From Chitinophaga cymbidii (GTDB taxonomy: Bacteria; Bacteroidota; Bacteroidia; Chitinophagales; Chitinophagaceae): a DNA stretch of 64,000 nucleotides. The notes below the pieces were generated by a model. The model was given only the letters and a program-made list of their open reading frames with translations, was not told the origin of the DNA and did not search any database. The stretch spans positions 930,001 through 994,000 of the forward strand of contig NZ_BKAU01000001.1 in assembly GCF_007992715.1 (NCBI RefSeq), read 5' to 3'. Made by a program: the position numbers and the translations under genes. Below, one piece after another: positions 9,619 to 18,182 of this stretch (positions are counted from its first letter, which is position 1; every line of letters starts with the position of its first letter).

Positions 9619-11187
9619 TTAGGCGATGGGTGCCAAGGAATATTTGATGGCTTCTGCTACGCGCTCTCCGTCCATGGCCGCGGATACAATACCGCCGGCG
9701 TAGCCTGCGCCTTCACCGCAGGGATACAGGCCGGAGACCTGCGGATGCATGAATGTTGCAGTATCTCGCGGAATGCGCACGGGGGACGAGGTGCGGGATT
9801 CAGTGGCGACCAGTATCGCCTCGTCCGTATAATATCCCCGGATCTTTTTGCCGAATGCCTTGAAAGCTTCCCGCAGCCTGCTGTGCACGGCTGCCGGCAA
9901 TACTTCGCGGAGGTCTGTGCTGCGCACGCCGGGGATGTAGGAGCATTCCGGCAGGGTGGCGGACACCTTGCCTTTGACAAAATCCGTCATGCGCTGCGCG
10001 GGCGCTACAAATTTGCCGCCACCGGCTGCGAAGGCGTCGCGCTCCACGGTCTGCTGATAGATCATGGCGGCGAGGGCGCCGTGTTGCGCGAAGGGCGCGA
10101 AGTCCGTTTCATCTACGGTGACCACCATGCCTGAATTGGCGAAGGGGTTGTTGCGTTTGGACGGCGACCAGCCGTTCACCACCAGCTCGCCGGGCGAAGT
10201 GGCGGCCGGCGCAATGATGCCGCCGGGGCACATGCAGAAGGAGAACACACCGCGGCCTTCTACCTGCTCCACAAGGCTGTAGCTCGCCGGCGGCAGGAAG
10301 TCGCCACGCAGCGGGCAGTGGTATTGCGCGCTGTCGATCAGTGTTTGCGGATGTTCCACGCGGACGCCGAGTGCAAAAGGTTTTGCTTCTATGAGGATGT
10401 GCTGGTCATGCAGCAGTTGAAAGATGTCACGCGCGGAGTGGCCGGTTGCCAGTATGACATGAGAAGCCTCCCATGTTCCGCCACCGGCTGTCTTTATGCC
10501 GCGGACATGGCCGTCCTGCAATAGCAGTCCCGTCATCTTCTGCTCAAAGTGCACTTCACCGCCGCTGGCGATGATCTGCTCGCGCATGGCGGTGATGATA
10601 TGCGGCAGCTTGTTGGTGCCGATGTGGGGATGGGCGTCTGTGAGGATGTTCTCGTCCGCCCCGAATTGCTGAAAGATGTGAAGGATGCGGTTGATGCTGC
10701 CCCGTTTGTTGGAGCGGGTGTACAGCTTGCCGTCGGAATACGTGCCGGCGCCGCCTTCACCGAAGCAGTAGTTGGATTCGGGGTTGACGATGCCGGTTTT
10801 GTTCAGTGCGGCAAGATCTCTCCGTCTTGCGCGCACGTCCTTCCCGCGTTCCAGCACAATGGGCCGGAGGCCCAGCTCGATCAGCCGCAATGCCGCAAAA
10901 AGCCCTGCCGGCCCGGCGCCGATGATGATGACCCGTTGGGCGTTGCTGCTGAGCGGATCATAGCGGAACACCGGGCGTTCCCTTTGGTGGTAAGGCTCGT
11001 TGATGAAGACTTCCAGGGTGAGCATATAGTATACCTGCCTGGAGCGCGCGTCTATGGAACGTTTGAGAAGATGGAAGCCGGTGATGGCCGCGGGCTTTAC
11101 GCCCAGCGCGGCGGCAGCCTGCTTTATAATGGTGCGTTGATGGGCTGCGTCCTGCGGGAGCAGCTTGAGGGAGAGCTGTTGAATCAT
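9619..11187 (-). CDS. FAD-dependent oxidoreductase (COG2509 family)
   Basis: 522 residues. The dinucleotide fold VIIIGAGPAGLFAALRL starts near residue 87 after an N-terminal domain. The family hallmark NYCFGEGGAGTYSDGKLYTR follows near 135-155, and the C-terminal FAD motif is GLYPCGEGAGYAGGIVSAAMDG (near 490-511). This is a widespread bacterial flavoprotein family of unknown substrate. No signal peptide, so cytosolic. It precedes the ABC exporter genes on the same strand with an 18-bp gap. Confidence 0.88.
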   Translation of the reverse strand: MIQQLSLKLLPQDAAHQRTIIKQAAAALGVKPAAITGFHLLKRSIDARSRQVYYMLTLEVFINEPYHQRERPVFRYDPLSSNAQRVIIIGAGPAGLFAALRLIELGLRPIVLERGKDVRARRRDLAALNKTGIVNPESNYCFGEGGAGTYSDGKLYTRSNKRGSINRILHIFQQFGADENILTDAHPHIGTNKLPHIITAMREQIIASGGEVHFEQKMTGLLLQDGHVRGIKTAGGGTWEASHVILATGHSARDIFQLLHDQHILIEAKPFALGVRVEHPQTLIDSAQYHCPLRGDFLPPASYSLVEQVEGRGVFSFCMCPGGIIAPAATSPGELVVNGWSPSKRNNPFANSGMVVTVDETDFAPFAQHGALAAMIYQQTVERDAFAAGGGKFVAPAQRMTDFVKGKVSATLPECSYIPGVRSTDLREVLPAAVHSRLREAFKAFGKKIRGYYTDEAILVATESRTSSPVRIPRDTATFMHPQVSGLYPCGEGAGYAGGIVSAAMDGERVAEAIKYSLAPIA

Positions 11188-11280
11188 GTGCGGTTAGGTA
11201 TTTATCCTAAAACTGGCACAAAGATAAGATATCTGAATGAACAAGGGCCGGCCGTTGCCGGTCAGCGCCGGCTGCAATAA

Positions 11281-11309
11281 CAAAGGGCTCCGTAACACGG
11301 AACCCTTTG
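11281..11309 (-). terminator. Hairpin downstream of the DUF3127 gene
   Basis: CAAAGGG-c-TCCGT / ACGGA-a-CCCTTTG with a 3-nt loop and one internal mismatch. It lies between the DUF3127 stop (11335) and the next minus-strand start (11187). The T-run is weak (TTATTG), so termination strength is uncertain. Confidence 0.55.
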
Positions 11310-11334
11310 TGCGTAATATAATAACAGGAAAGGA

Positions 11335-11727
11335 TTAAAACGGCAGGTCGTCTCCGCTGTTTCCTCCACCGGCGTTAAAAGGCGCTTCCTGTGAAGTGTT
11401 GTAGTCAGGCTGACGGTCCGCTCCCGGCTGCGCCTGCATCATGCTCTCCATGCGCCATGCGTCCAGGTTGGTGATGTAGTTCACCTTGCCGTCTTTCTCC
11501 CAGCGGGTACCTTTTATATTAAAATAAACTTTAACCATTTCACCTTCGTTATGGCGGTCTACGATAGCGGTACGGTCCTGCACGCACTGAAACTTCACGT
11601 AATTCGTAATCACCCGTCCATTGATGTCATCGGTTTTCTCTATCACGAATTCCCGGGTCTTGAATGATTCACTGCGTTGAACCGTATTATACTTCACTAT
11701 CAGCTTTCCGGTAATTTCAAAACTCAT
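11335..11727 (-). CDS. DUF3127 protein, SSB-like with acidic DDLPF tip
   Basis: 130 residues. Residues about 1-90 form a beta-rich domain (FEITGKLIVKYNTVQRSESFKTREFVIEK) assigned to DUF3127, a family restricted largely to Bacteroidota. The last 35 residues are low complexity (Gln/Asn/Gly/Pro-rich) and end in GDDLPF. This layout, an OB-like domain with a disordered linker and an acidic tip ending DDxPF, copies that of single-stranded DNA-binding protein. The chromosomal position next to dnaA fits a replication-linked role, which is an inference. A -7 element (TATCTTTG, 11756-11763 on the minus strand) lies 29 bp upstream. Confidence 0.85.
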   Translation of the reverse strand: MSFEITGKLIVKYNTVQRSESFKTREFVIEKTDDINGRVITNYVKFQCVQDRTAIVDRHNEGEMVKVYFNIKGTRWEKDGKVNYITNLDAWRMESMMQAQPGADRQPDYNTSQEAPFNAGGGNSGDDLPF

Positions 11728-12270
11728 AAAAACAAATTTAAAATTTCAATTGCGCCAAAGATAAGTTTTTCAATATAGGATCGCTGAATTACTTTTGCAC
11801 AAGTTATTCTACATTTTTGCAAACAACACCATACATTTGCACGAAATTTGAGAATAGCGAACGCAGTTTTCCAAAAAAGTGAGATACACCGAAGCCTCTG
11901 AAAAGCTCCCACCGGGACCATCATTTTTAGCGCTGGACATGGGCAATGTTATTTTACCTGTTATGTTGGTGATTTCGTGCAAATCAGCAAACAGACAGAC
12001 AAATGACCTGTGAATCATGCCCGTACGGTTTAACACTTTTCATTGTGGCGAATTGCAGGCTAAACGGGTGTTTTAGCCGAAAAAATCTTGAATAAACAGG
12101 AGCCGGTATTCTGTAATTGTTCTAAATAAAACAAGGGCAGATTTATTTTTTTTTTCAACATTTTAATCAGATATTCGTCGTCCTGTCAAAAAATTCTTCA
12201 ACTGCCCATATTGAAGAATTTGTATTCGAGAACACCCAAATTATAAACACGATTAATTTTTTTTAGTTAA
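11728..12270. other. 543-bp A+T-rich intergenic region upstream of dnaA
   Basis: The longest gene-free stretch of the backbone part. It holds the promoter of the minus-strand DUF3127 gene (TATCTTTG, 11756-11763), a + strand TACATTTG at about 11832, a GGCTAAA/TTTAGCC dyad (12058-12078), a perfect 11-bp dyad (12191-12221) and a single near-DnaA-box TTATAAACA about 30 bp before dnaA. No cluster of DnaA boxes was found, so there is no support for calling it oriC. Confidence 0.5.
12191..12221 (+). promoter_or_regulatory. Perfect 11-bp dyad in the dnaA leader
   Basis: AAATTCTTCAA and TTGAAGAATTT, separated by 9 nt, end 50 bp before the dnaA ATG. It could be an operator or a leader hairpin. Confidence 0.5.
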
Positions 12271-13704
12271 ATGAGTAAAACTTGCGAACAAGTTTGGGAA
12301 AAGTGTCTGAATATAATCAGGGATATTGTGGAATGGCAACCATTCAAAACATGGTTTGAACCGATTAAACCCGTAAAGCTTGAAAACAATGTTTTAACGA
12401 TCCAGGTCCCCAGTCAGTTTTTTTATGAATACCTGGAAGAGCACTATGTTGGACTGTTAGGCAAAACGATCAAGCGCGAGTTAGGCAAAGAAGCAAGGCT
12501 GGAATATCGGATAGTGGTAGAGAATGGCACTCCCCATCAACATCCTAAAACGGTGAATATGCCCACGCAATTTACCAAGCCTCAGAAGGACAGCGAAGTA
12601 GATTTCCCGTTAACGATACAAAATCCGGTGAAAAACCCGTTTGTGATCCCGGGTATCAAACGTGTGCAGATAGATTCCCAGCTGAACCACAACTACACTT
12701 TTGAATCCTTTATTGAGGGTGATTGCAACCGTGTGGCCAGGAGAGCCGGCAAAACAGTGTCGGACAAACCGGGCGGCACCTCTTTCAATCCGCTGGTGAT
12801 CTACGGCGGCGTGGGGCTTGGCAAAACGCACCTTGCCCAGGCCATCGGCAATGAAGTGAAAAGGCAGAACCCGAACAAGGCCGTTCTTTATGTAAGCGCG
12901 GAAAAATTCATCAACCAGTTCATCGACCACTCCAAGAATAATATCATCAATGACTTCATCCACTTCTATCAGCTGATAGATGTGCTGATCGTAGATGATA
13001 TACAGTTCTTCGCCCGCGCGGAAAAATCGCAGGACGCCTTCTTCGCCATCTTCAACCACATTCACCAGAGCGGCAAACAGCTGATCCTTACGTCCGACAA
13101 ACCGCCGAAGGACCTGGACGGCCTGCAGGAACGCCTGCTTAGCCGGTTCCGCTGGGGCCTCAGCGCGGACATGCAGATCCCTGACTTCGAGACGCGCATG
13201 GAAATTCTGGAAATGAAGATGCGGAACGACGGCCTCGAAATGCCGAAAGAAGTAGTGAAATACGTTGCCTACAACATCCAGAGCAACGTGCGGGAGCTGG
13301 AAGGCGCACTGATCTCCCTGCTCGCGCAATCTTCCCTGAACCGGAAAGAAATAGACCTGGAACTGGCCAAGCGCGTGCTGAAATCCTTCGTGAAAACATC
13401 CTCCAAGGAAATCACCATCGAAAGCATCCAGAAAATGGTCTGCGAATATTTTGATGTGCCGTACGACAAGCTGCTGCAGAAAACCCGCAAGCGCGAGATC
13501 GTGCAGGCCCGCCAGATCACCATGTACCTGGCCAAAAGTTTTACCAAGAACTCTTTAAAGACCATCGGCGAACACTTCGGAGGACGCGACCACACCACCG
13601 TGATCCACTCCTGCCAGACCGTGAAAGACCTGATGGATACCGACAACAGTTTCCGCGACAGCGTGATCGAGCTGCAACAAAAAGTGCAACTCGCCGCTAT
13701 GTAA
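12271..13704 (+). CDS. dnaA: Chromosomal replication initiator DnaA
   Basis: 477 residues with all four domains. Domain I is at the N-terminus (CEQVWEKCLNIIRDIVEWQPFKTWF), then a variable linker (about 88-130). AAA+ domain III follows, with Walker A GGVGLGKT (about 179-186), Walker B VLIVDDIQFF (about 235) and the arginine-finger region LLSRFRWGL. DNA-binding domain IV has the DnaA signature GGRDHTTVIHSCQTV (about 436-450). It binds DnaA boxes and opens the origin. Length is usual. The neighbours are not dnaN or recF, as often in Bacteroidota. A strong terminator follows. Confidence 0.98.
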   Translation: MSKTCEQVWEKCLNIIRDIVEWQPFKTWFEPIKPVKLENNVLTIQVPSQFFYEYLEEHYVGLLGKTIKRELGKEARLEYRIVVENGTPHQHPKTVNMPTQFTKPQKDSEVDFPLTIQNPVKNPFVIPGIKRVQIDSQLNHNYTFESFIEGDCNRVARRAGKTVSDKPGGTSFNPLVIYGGVGLGKTHLAQAIGNEVKRQNPNKAVLYVSAEKFINQFIDHSKNNIINDFIHFYQLIDVLIVDDIQFFARAEKSQDAFFAIFNHIHQSGKQLILTSDKPPKDLDGLQERLLSRFRWGLSADMQIPDFETRMEILEMKMRNDGLEMPKEVVKYVAYNIQSNVRELEGALISLLAQSSLNRKEIDLELAKRVLKSFVKTSSKEITIESIQKMVCEYFDVPYDKLLQKTRKREIVQARQITMYLAKSFTKNSLKTIGEHFGGRDHTTVIHSCQTVKDLMDTDNSFRDSVIELQQKVQLAAM

Positions 13705-13749
13705 TACCTATGTAACCCTATCGCAACTATCCTTGCAAAAAAATATTTG

Positions 13750-13780
13750 ATACCGGGCCAGAGCGCCCGGTATTCTTTTT
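13750..13780 (+). terminator. Rho-independent terminator of dnaA
   Basis: ATACCGGGC (13750-13758), a 6-nt loop, GCCCGGTAT (13765-13773), then TCTTTTT. The stem is perfect, 46 bp past the dnaA stop. Confidence 0.9.
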
Positions 13781-13807
13781 CCCGCAATAGCTGCTTATTT
13801 TTAGTAT

Positions 13808-14560
13808 ATGATAAGACTGATCACCGCCCTGTTTTGCCTCTCCACCTGGTGCATGCCCGCCGCTGCGCAACAATACACCACCGCCAACGCGCATTCGCAT
13901 AACGACTATGAGCATGCCGCTCCTTTCCGGAATGCCTTCGCCCGTTCTTTCGGCTCCATAGAGGCCGATGTATACGAACGGAACGGAGAGCTGTTCGTAG
14001 CGCATGATTCATTCAGGATAACGCCGGAGCGTACATTGCGCGCCTTGTACCTCACGCCATTGCAACAAGCCATCCGGGAGAAAGGCGATTCCCTGCGCCC
14101 CCTGCAACTGCTCATCGACCTGAAATCAGCCGGTGAACGAACGCTGCAAACGCTCGTTCACCAGCTGAAACAGTTCCCGGAGATCACCGGCAACCCGAAG
14201 ATCAGGCTGGTCATCAGCGGCAGCATGCCCGCCCCCGAAAAGTGGGCGCAATATCCTTCCTTCATCTGGTTCGACGGCCGCCCAACGCTTACGTACACAG
14301 ACGATCAGCTGGCGCGTGTTGCGCTGATCAGCGACAGTTTCAGCCGCTATGCCAAATGGGATGGTAAAGGAACGCCGGGGAACGAGGAGGAGCTGCGCAT
14401 CCGCACGGTGATCGGGAAAGTGCATGGTATGAACAAGCCTTTCCGCTTCTGGGGCACGCCGGATAATATCACTACATGGGACGTTATGATGAAGCTGGGT
14501 GTTGATTACCTGAACACGGACAAGATCGATGCGCTGGCGGATTATTTAGAGAAACGCTAG
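13808..14560 (+). CDS. Secreted PI-PLC/GDPD-like phosphodiesterase
   Basis: 250 residues with a signal peptide (MIRLITALFCLSTWCMPAAAQQ, cleavage probably after AAA). The mature part begins ANAHSHNDYEHAAPF, then has IEADVY and LFVAHDS, which match the catalytic His-Asn, Glu-x-Asp and His positions of the glycerophosphodiester phosphodiesterase/PI-PLC-like TIM barrel. LLIDLKSAG supplies another barrel strand, and the protein ends with VDYLNTDK. Probably periplasmic or surface-exposed hydrolysis of a phosphodiester; substrate unknown. Single gene between the dnaA terminator and a convergent gene. Confidence 0.8.
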   Translation: MIRLITALFCLSTWCMPAAAQQYTTANAHSHNDYEHAAPFRNAFARSFGSIEADVYERNGELFVAHDSFRITPERTLRALYLTPLQQAIREKGDSLRPLQLLIDLKSAGERTLQTLVHQLKQFPEITGNPKIRLVISGSMPAPEKWAQYPSFIWFDGRPTLTYTDDQLARVALISDSFSRYAKWDGKGTPGNEEELRIRTVIGKVHGMNKPFRFWGTPDNITTWDVMMKLGVDYLNTDKIDALADYLEKR

Positions 14561-14683
14561 CTTGTGGCGGGCATCAGCGTAGAACACTCCGGCAGGCTGC
14601 GGACTGATGCCGCTACATACCGGACGTTCGCCATAACATTCAAGGCTGAGGCCAGCCATATTAGTGCAGGTGCCGCCAGCCGG

Positions 14684-15478
14684 TCAGATCAACGCATCCA
14701 GCTGCGCCTGCCACTTCTTTTCAATCTCCCTGATCTGCTCCGCCGGCACATCGTAGGCGCCGATCCAGGCCCACACGACAATATCCGCGTCAGGGGCATA
14801 CCGGTCCAGCATCAAACGGAACATCGCATTGTTCAGCGCGGGAATGGTACCGCACAAGTCCTGCGGGGGATTGAGATACACCAGCGAGCCCGCGTATTCC
14901 TCCCCTAACGGCGTGGTGTATACGTAATTTTCTTCGCCGGCAGACAACCGGCCATTCACCAGGATGTTCCATATCTCTTCATGGGATTTTTTGGATTTGC
15001 GGCGTGCAAGCGCCACCAGCCTGTCTTTGCCCGCATGGTGCTCCAGGTAGTGCTTGAGGCTGAGCGATTCGGTATCCCATCCCCGGCGCACACCATCGTA
15101 CATATCGTCCCAGTTACGACCGCCGCCGAACCCCGCATGCACAATGCGCAGCATCGTCTTCCCCTGTTTTGCTTCCAGGAAAAATTCCACCGCCAGCCGG
15201 CGCGGCTCCGGCGATACAATGGAATGATGCTCCTGTCCATATCCGAGCCGCAGGTAACTAAGGTCCCTTTCTTCTTCGATCTCCATGCGCCAGTCCACTT
15301 TATCTCCCCAGGAAAGCTCCACCGCTTCGCCGGGCTGCACACTTGCATGCAGCGGGAACCAGCGTTCCAGCTCTTTCGCGTCTGTGAGGGCTTTCCACAC
15401 TGCTTCCACCGGCGCGTTGATCTCGCGCGTAACGTCTACTATCCTGCCGGCCTCTTTAGTTTGATGATCGTTTTTCAT
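14684..15478 (-). CDS. SRPBCC / AHSA1-like domain protein
   Basis: 264 residues from the ATG at 15478. An upstream in-frame start at 15547 exists but would lie wholly inside the regulator gene. The START-like fold opens with VDVTREINAPVEAVWKALTDAKELERWFP, the typical first strand and helix of the AHSA1/SRPBCC group. The C-terminal 100 residues form a second, less recognisable domain. The start overlaps the ArsR-type regulator's stop by 23 bp, so the pair is cotranscribed; this ArsR-SRPBCC arrangement is common and usually autoregulated. The ligand is unknown. Confidence 0.82.
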   Translation of the reverse strand: MKNDHQTKEAGRIVDVTREINAPVEAVWKALTDAKELERWFPLHASVQPGEAVELSWGDKVDWRMEIEEERDLSYLRLGYGQEHHSIVSPEPRRLAVEFFLEAKQGKTMLRIVHAGFGGGRNWDDMYDGVRRGWDTESLSLKHYLEHHAGKDRLVALARRKSKKSHEEIWNILVNGRLSAGEENYVYTTPLGEEYAGSLVYLNPPQDLCGTIPALNNAMFRLMLDRYAPDADIVVWAWIGAYDVPAEQIREIEKKWQAQLDALI

Positions 15479-16052
15479 GTTGCTGTTTTTTAAGTGTTGG
15501 ATGAGAGAATAGATGAAACTGGTACGGCCTTGCATGCGGATCGTCATCCGTGTGATATTTGGCGGCCAGCTTCATGATCGTTCTGGACAATTCTTCCGTG
15601 AAAGCATTCAATTTTTCAGGGTCGGCAAAGCGCACTTCCGTTTGCAAGGTAAAAGTGGCCAGCTTTTTCTTTGCTTTATGCGCGCCGGTCTGCAGCTCCG
15701 CCACTTCCTGTATCAGCTTTGAAGCCGCCGACACGAGATAGGAAGAAGAATATTTGTCCTGCACCTCTTCCGGGTCTGCCTGCGCGGTGTTCAATACAAC
15801 GAGGTAAGACTTCGCGCTCGCCCGCATCACTCTTTCCGTGCAGTTGCCTTTCTTTCTTTCTTCCACCAATTCTATCAGCTCGTTCTTCTCCAGCTCCCGC
15901 AGATGGTAATTCAGCTGCTGCCGCGGCATTTCCAGGATGCGCGCCAGTCCCGCCGCGGAGTTGGGTTCCTTGAGATGTTCCAGGATGCTTAGCCGCAACG
16001 GATGCATCATCGACGCGGCTACCTGTGTGTCCCTGATAAATTGTGCTTTCAT
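15456..16052 (-). CDS. ArsR-type winged-helix transcriptional regulator
   Basis: 198 residues. The HTH is at residues about 12-75 (MHPLRLSILEHLKEPNSAAGLARILEMPRQQLNYHLRELEKNELIELVEERKKGN). No metal-binding Cys pair is seen, so it probably senses something other than arsenic-type metals. The C-terminal part (80-198) is helical and resembles effector or dimerisation extensions of ArsR-like proteins encoded beside SRPBCC genes. It overlaps the downstream SRPBCC start by 23 bp. Confidence 0.82.
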   Translation of the reverse strand: MKAQFIRDTQVAASMMHPLRLSILEHLKEPNSAAGLARILEMPRQQLNYHLRELEKNELIELVEERKKGNCTERVMRASAKSYLVVLNTAQADPEEVQDKYSSSYLVSAASKLIQEVAELQTGAHKAKKKLATFTLQTEVRFADPEKLNAFTEELSRTIMKLAAKYHTDDDPHARPYQFHLFSHPTLKKQQHEKRSSN

Positions 16053-16250
16053 ATCCCGAAAGTAACACCGAAAAATTAATTTTTCAAGGAAATATTTGTT
16101 TTCAGTAAAACAAACTATAAGTTATTGATATACACATGATGAAATTTAAATTATTAAAGAACGTACGAAGGTGGTATCCGTAATTGCGGTTAATTCATTA
16201 AATTGATAGAGTCACCAGACATCAACCAAAATCTAAATCTTCTTTCCCTC

Positions 16251-16745
16251 ATGGTAACTTCTTCCACGGACGGCGTACAGCGGCGGGAAAGCCCTGTACT
16301 GGCCGTTATTACAATTGGTCTTGCTGTTGGGATACTGGATGGCCTTGCGGCCATATTGCATGCATTTCTCCGCTCGGGGGTATTACCCGGGCAAATATTC
16401 CGTTTCATTGCCAGTGCGTTGCTGGGTGAAGCGGCGTACGATGGTGGTAATGGAATCATCGCCCTGGGTGTTCTTCTTCATTTTGGGATAGCTGTTATCT
16501 GGGCGGCTGTGTTTTTCATAGCTTATCCCCGCTGGCGGTTATTGCGGCGGAACAAATGGCTGACGGGCCCGGCGTACGGGATCTTTGTGTGGCTGATGAT
16601 GAACTTTGCGGTGCTGCCGCTGACGGCGTTGCCGGGCATGGCCATTAACTGGCCTTCCGCCGCCATCGGCATATTGATACATATGTTCGTGGTAGGTCTG
16701 CCGATCGTGGTAATGACGCGGCGGTGGTACGACGCGGCGCCTTAG
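16251..16745 (+). CDS. Four-helix membrane protein, YagU/DUF1440-like
   Basis: 164 residues from the ATG at 16251; a TTG at 16203 would add 16. Four hydrophobic segments are visible (VLAVITIGLAVGILDGLAAILHAF, IIALGVLLHFGIAVIWAAVFFIAY, GIFVWLMMNFAVLPL, IGILIHMFVVGLPIVVM). The layout resembles small inner-membrane proteins of the YagU/DUF1440 type, but this link is weak. Function unknown. Its stop overlaps the stop of the convergent dienelactone hydrolase gene by 4 bp. Confidence 0.65.
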   Translation: MVTSSTDGVQRRESPVLAVITIGLAVGILDGLAAILHAFLRSGVLPGQIFRFIASALLGEAAYDGGNGIIALGVLLHFGIAVIWAAVFFIAYPRWRLLRRNKWLTGPAYGIFVWLMMNFAVLPLTALPGMAINWPSAAIGILIHMFVVGLPIVVMTRRWYDAAP

Positions 16746-17599
16746 CTCAGGGTTTCTTTAAAAAGCCGCAGCGTCCTTTCCCAGGCGAGCTTTGCGGCGG
16801 CTTCGTTATATCTTGCCGGCGATGTGTCGTTATGAAATGCGTGCTGCGTGCCCTCGTAAATGTACAGCTCATATTTGATGCCCGCGGCTTTCAGCGCCGC
16901 TTCATAAGCAGGAATGCCCGCATTCACGCGATCGTCCTTTTCCCCGTAATGCAGTTGCAGCGCTGCTTTGATCTTCGGTACATCGGCAGCATCGGGCTGT
17001 GTGCCATAAAAAGGAACGGCGGCTTTCAGGTCAGCGTTATGCACCGCCAGCTGGTTCGCCAGCGCACCGCCCCAGCAGAACCCTACGCAGCCGGCCTTCC
17101 CGTTGTATTCAGACCGTGCTTTCAGGTAATCGAAAGCATTGAGAAAATTATGCAGGTTCTTCGCTTTGTCCAGCTGCCCGAACAATCCTCTTGCTTCATC
17201 TTCATTCACGGGCGTTCCGCCGAAAGGGGACAACGCATCCGGCGCCAGCGCGAGGTAACCGGCTTTCGCCACCCTGCGCGTAACATCCTTGATGTGCGGC
17301 GTCAGGCCACGGTTTTCATGTATGACCACCACAGCACCCCGCTTCCCCGCGGCTTGCGGCCGCACCAGGTAACCTTTCATGGTAGTGCCGTCACCGGGAT
17401 AGGTGATATTCTCTTCCGTCAGCCCTTCCTGCAAAGGCTGCACCGTGGCCGCATTGGCGTAGCTCGATTCGAGCAGCGGCAGCACGGTCATGGCGGCGGC
17501 CATGCTTCCGGTCAGGCGGACGAGTTGTTTCAGGAAGTCTTCCCGCTTCAGGGGTTTATGGGTGTACTCATCGAAGAGGTTGATGATGCGCTGGTCCAT
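16742..17599 (-). CDS. Dienelactone hydrolase family protein
   Basis: 285 residues. An N-terminal extension (1-50) contains a hydrophobic stretch (LTGSMAAAMTVLPLLESSYANA) that looks like an export signal or anchor. The alpha/beta-hydrolase core follows: the nucleophile elbow is GFCWGGAL, a cysteine in place of serine as in true dienelactone hydrolases. The Asp lies in YGEKDDRVN and the His in GTQHAFHND. It likely acts on lactones or esters outside the cytosol. Downstream of the AhpD-like gene at 17678 on the same strand. Confidence 0.88.
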   Translation of the reverse strand: MDQRIINLFDEYTHKPLKREDFLKQLVRLTGSMAAAMTVLPLLESSYANAATVQPLQEGLTEENITYPGDGTTMKGYLVRPQAAGKRGAVVVIHENRGLTPHIKDVTRRVAKAGYLALAPDALSPFGGTPVNEDEARGLFGQLDKAKNLHNFLNAFDYLKARSEYNGKAGCVGFCWGGALANQLAVHNADLKAAVPFYGTQPDAADVPKIKAALQLHYGEKDDRVNAGIPAYEAALKAAGIKYELYIYEGTQHAFHNDTSPARYNEAAAKLAWERTLRLFKETLS

Positions 17600-17677
17600 A
17601 GGAAAAAATTTATAGTAAATTAAGCATTTTTCCTGTGATGACGGGCGTTTCTGGTGGCAATACGGGGTAATTGCAGC

Positions 17678-18127
17678 CTAATCCTTCCCCGGCACCATCC
17701 GTGTAGATACACCAATGCGCGTCCACACATTGATCGTGATGATGGCCATGATGAGCTGGGACAAATATTGCCCATCGAACAATTTCGCGGCCTGCCCGTA
17801 GGTTTCGTCAGACACGCCGCCTGAGATCAGCGTCACTTCTTCCGTCAACGCGAGGATGGCCCTTTCTTCTCCGGAAAAGAACGGCGTTTCCCGCCATGCG
17901 CTCAGAGCATAGAGCCGCTGCTCCGTTTCGCCTTTCGCGCGGGCATCCCTCGTATGTATGTCGATACAAAAAGCACAGCCGTTCAGCTGCGAGGCCCTGA
18001 TCTTTATCAGCTCCAGGTGAAGCGGGTTGATGCGGGAGCGGGAGATGTAGGCTTCCAGGGCGAGAATGGCCTTGTAAGCATCAGGATCTTCTTTTTTAAT
18101 GCGGATTCTTTCAGACATTGTGATCAT
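17678..18127 (-). CDS. Carboxymuconolactone decarboxylase/AhpD-like peroxidase
   Basis: 149 residues; MSERIRIKKE three codons in (18118) is an alternative start. It has the AhpD-like redox motif NGCAFCIDIHTRDAR (CxxCxxxH) in the CMD helical fold. Such proteins reduce alkyl hydroperoxides with the vicinal thiols. It lies just downstream of the Crp-family gene, an arrangement often seen in Bacteroidota, where the regulator may control it. Confidence 0.85.
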   Translation of the reverse strand: MITMSERIRIKKEDPDAYKAILALEAYISRSRINPLHLELIKIRASQLNGCAFCIDIHTRDARAKGETEQRLYALSAWRETPFFSGEERAILALTEEVTLISGGVSDETYGQAAKLFDGQYLSQLIMAIITINVWTRIGVSTRMVPGKD

Positions 18128-18182
18128 TTTTTATTACATCACAAAGTTGATACAACTCCGGCATCCAAAAAATTGAACTGGT

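Noticed and set aside
11809-12036. 75-codon minus frame upstream of dnaA
   Set aside because: Cys-rich, low-complexity composition with no family resemblance, within a regulatory region.
11728-12270. Possible oriC next to dnaA
   Set aside because: Only one weak DnaA-box-like site was found and no box cluster, so it is not supported.
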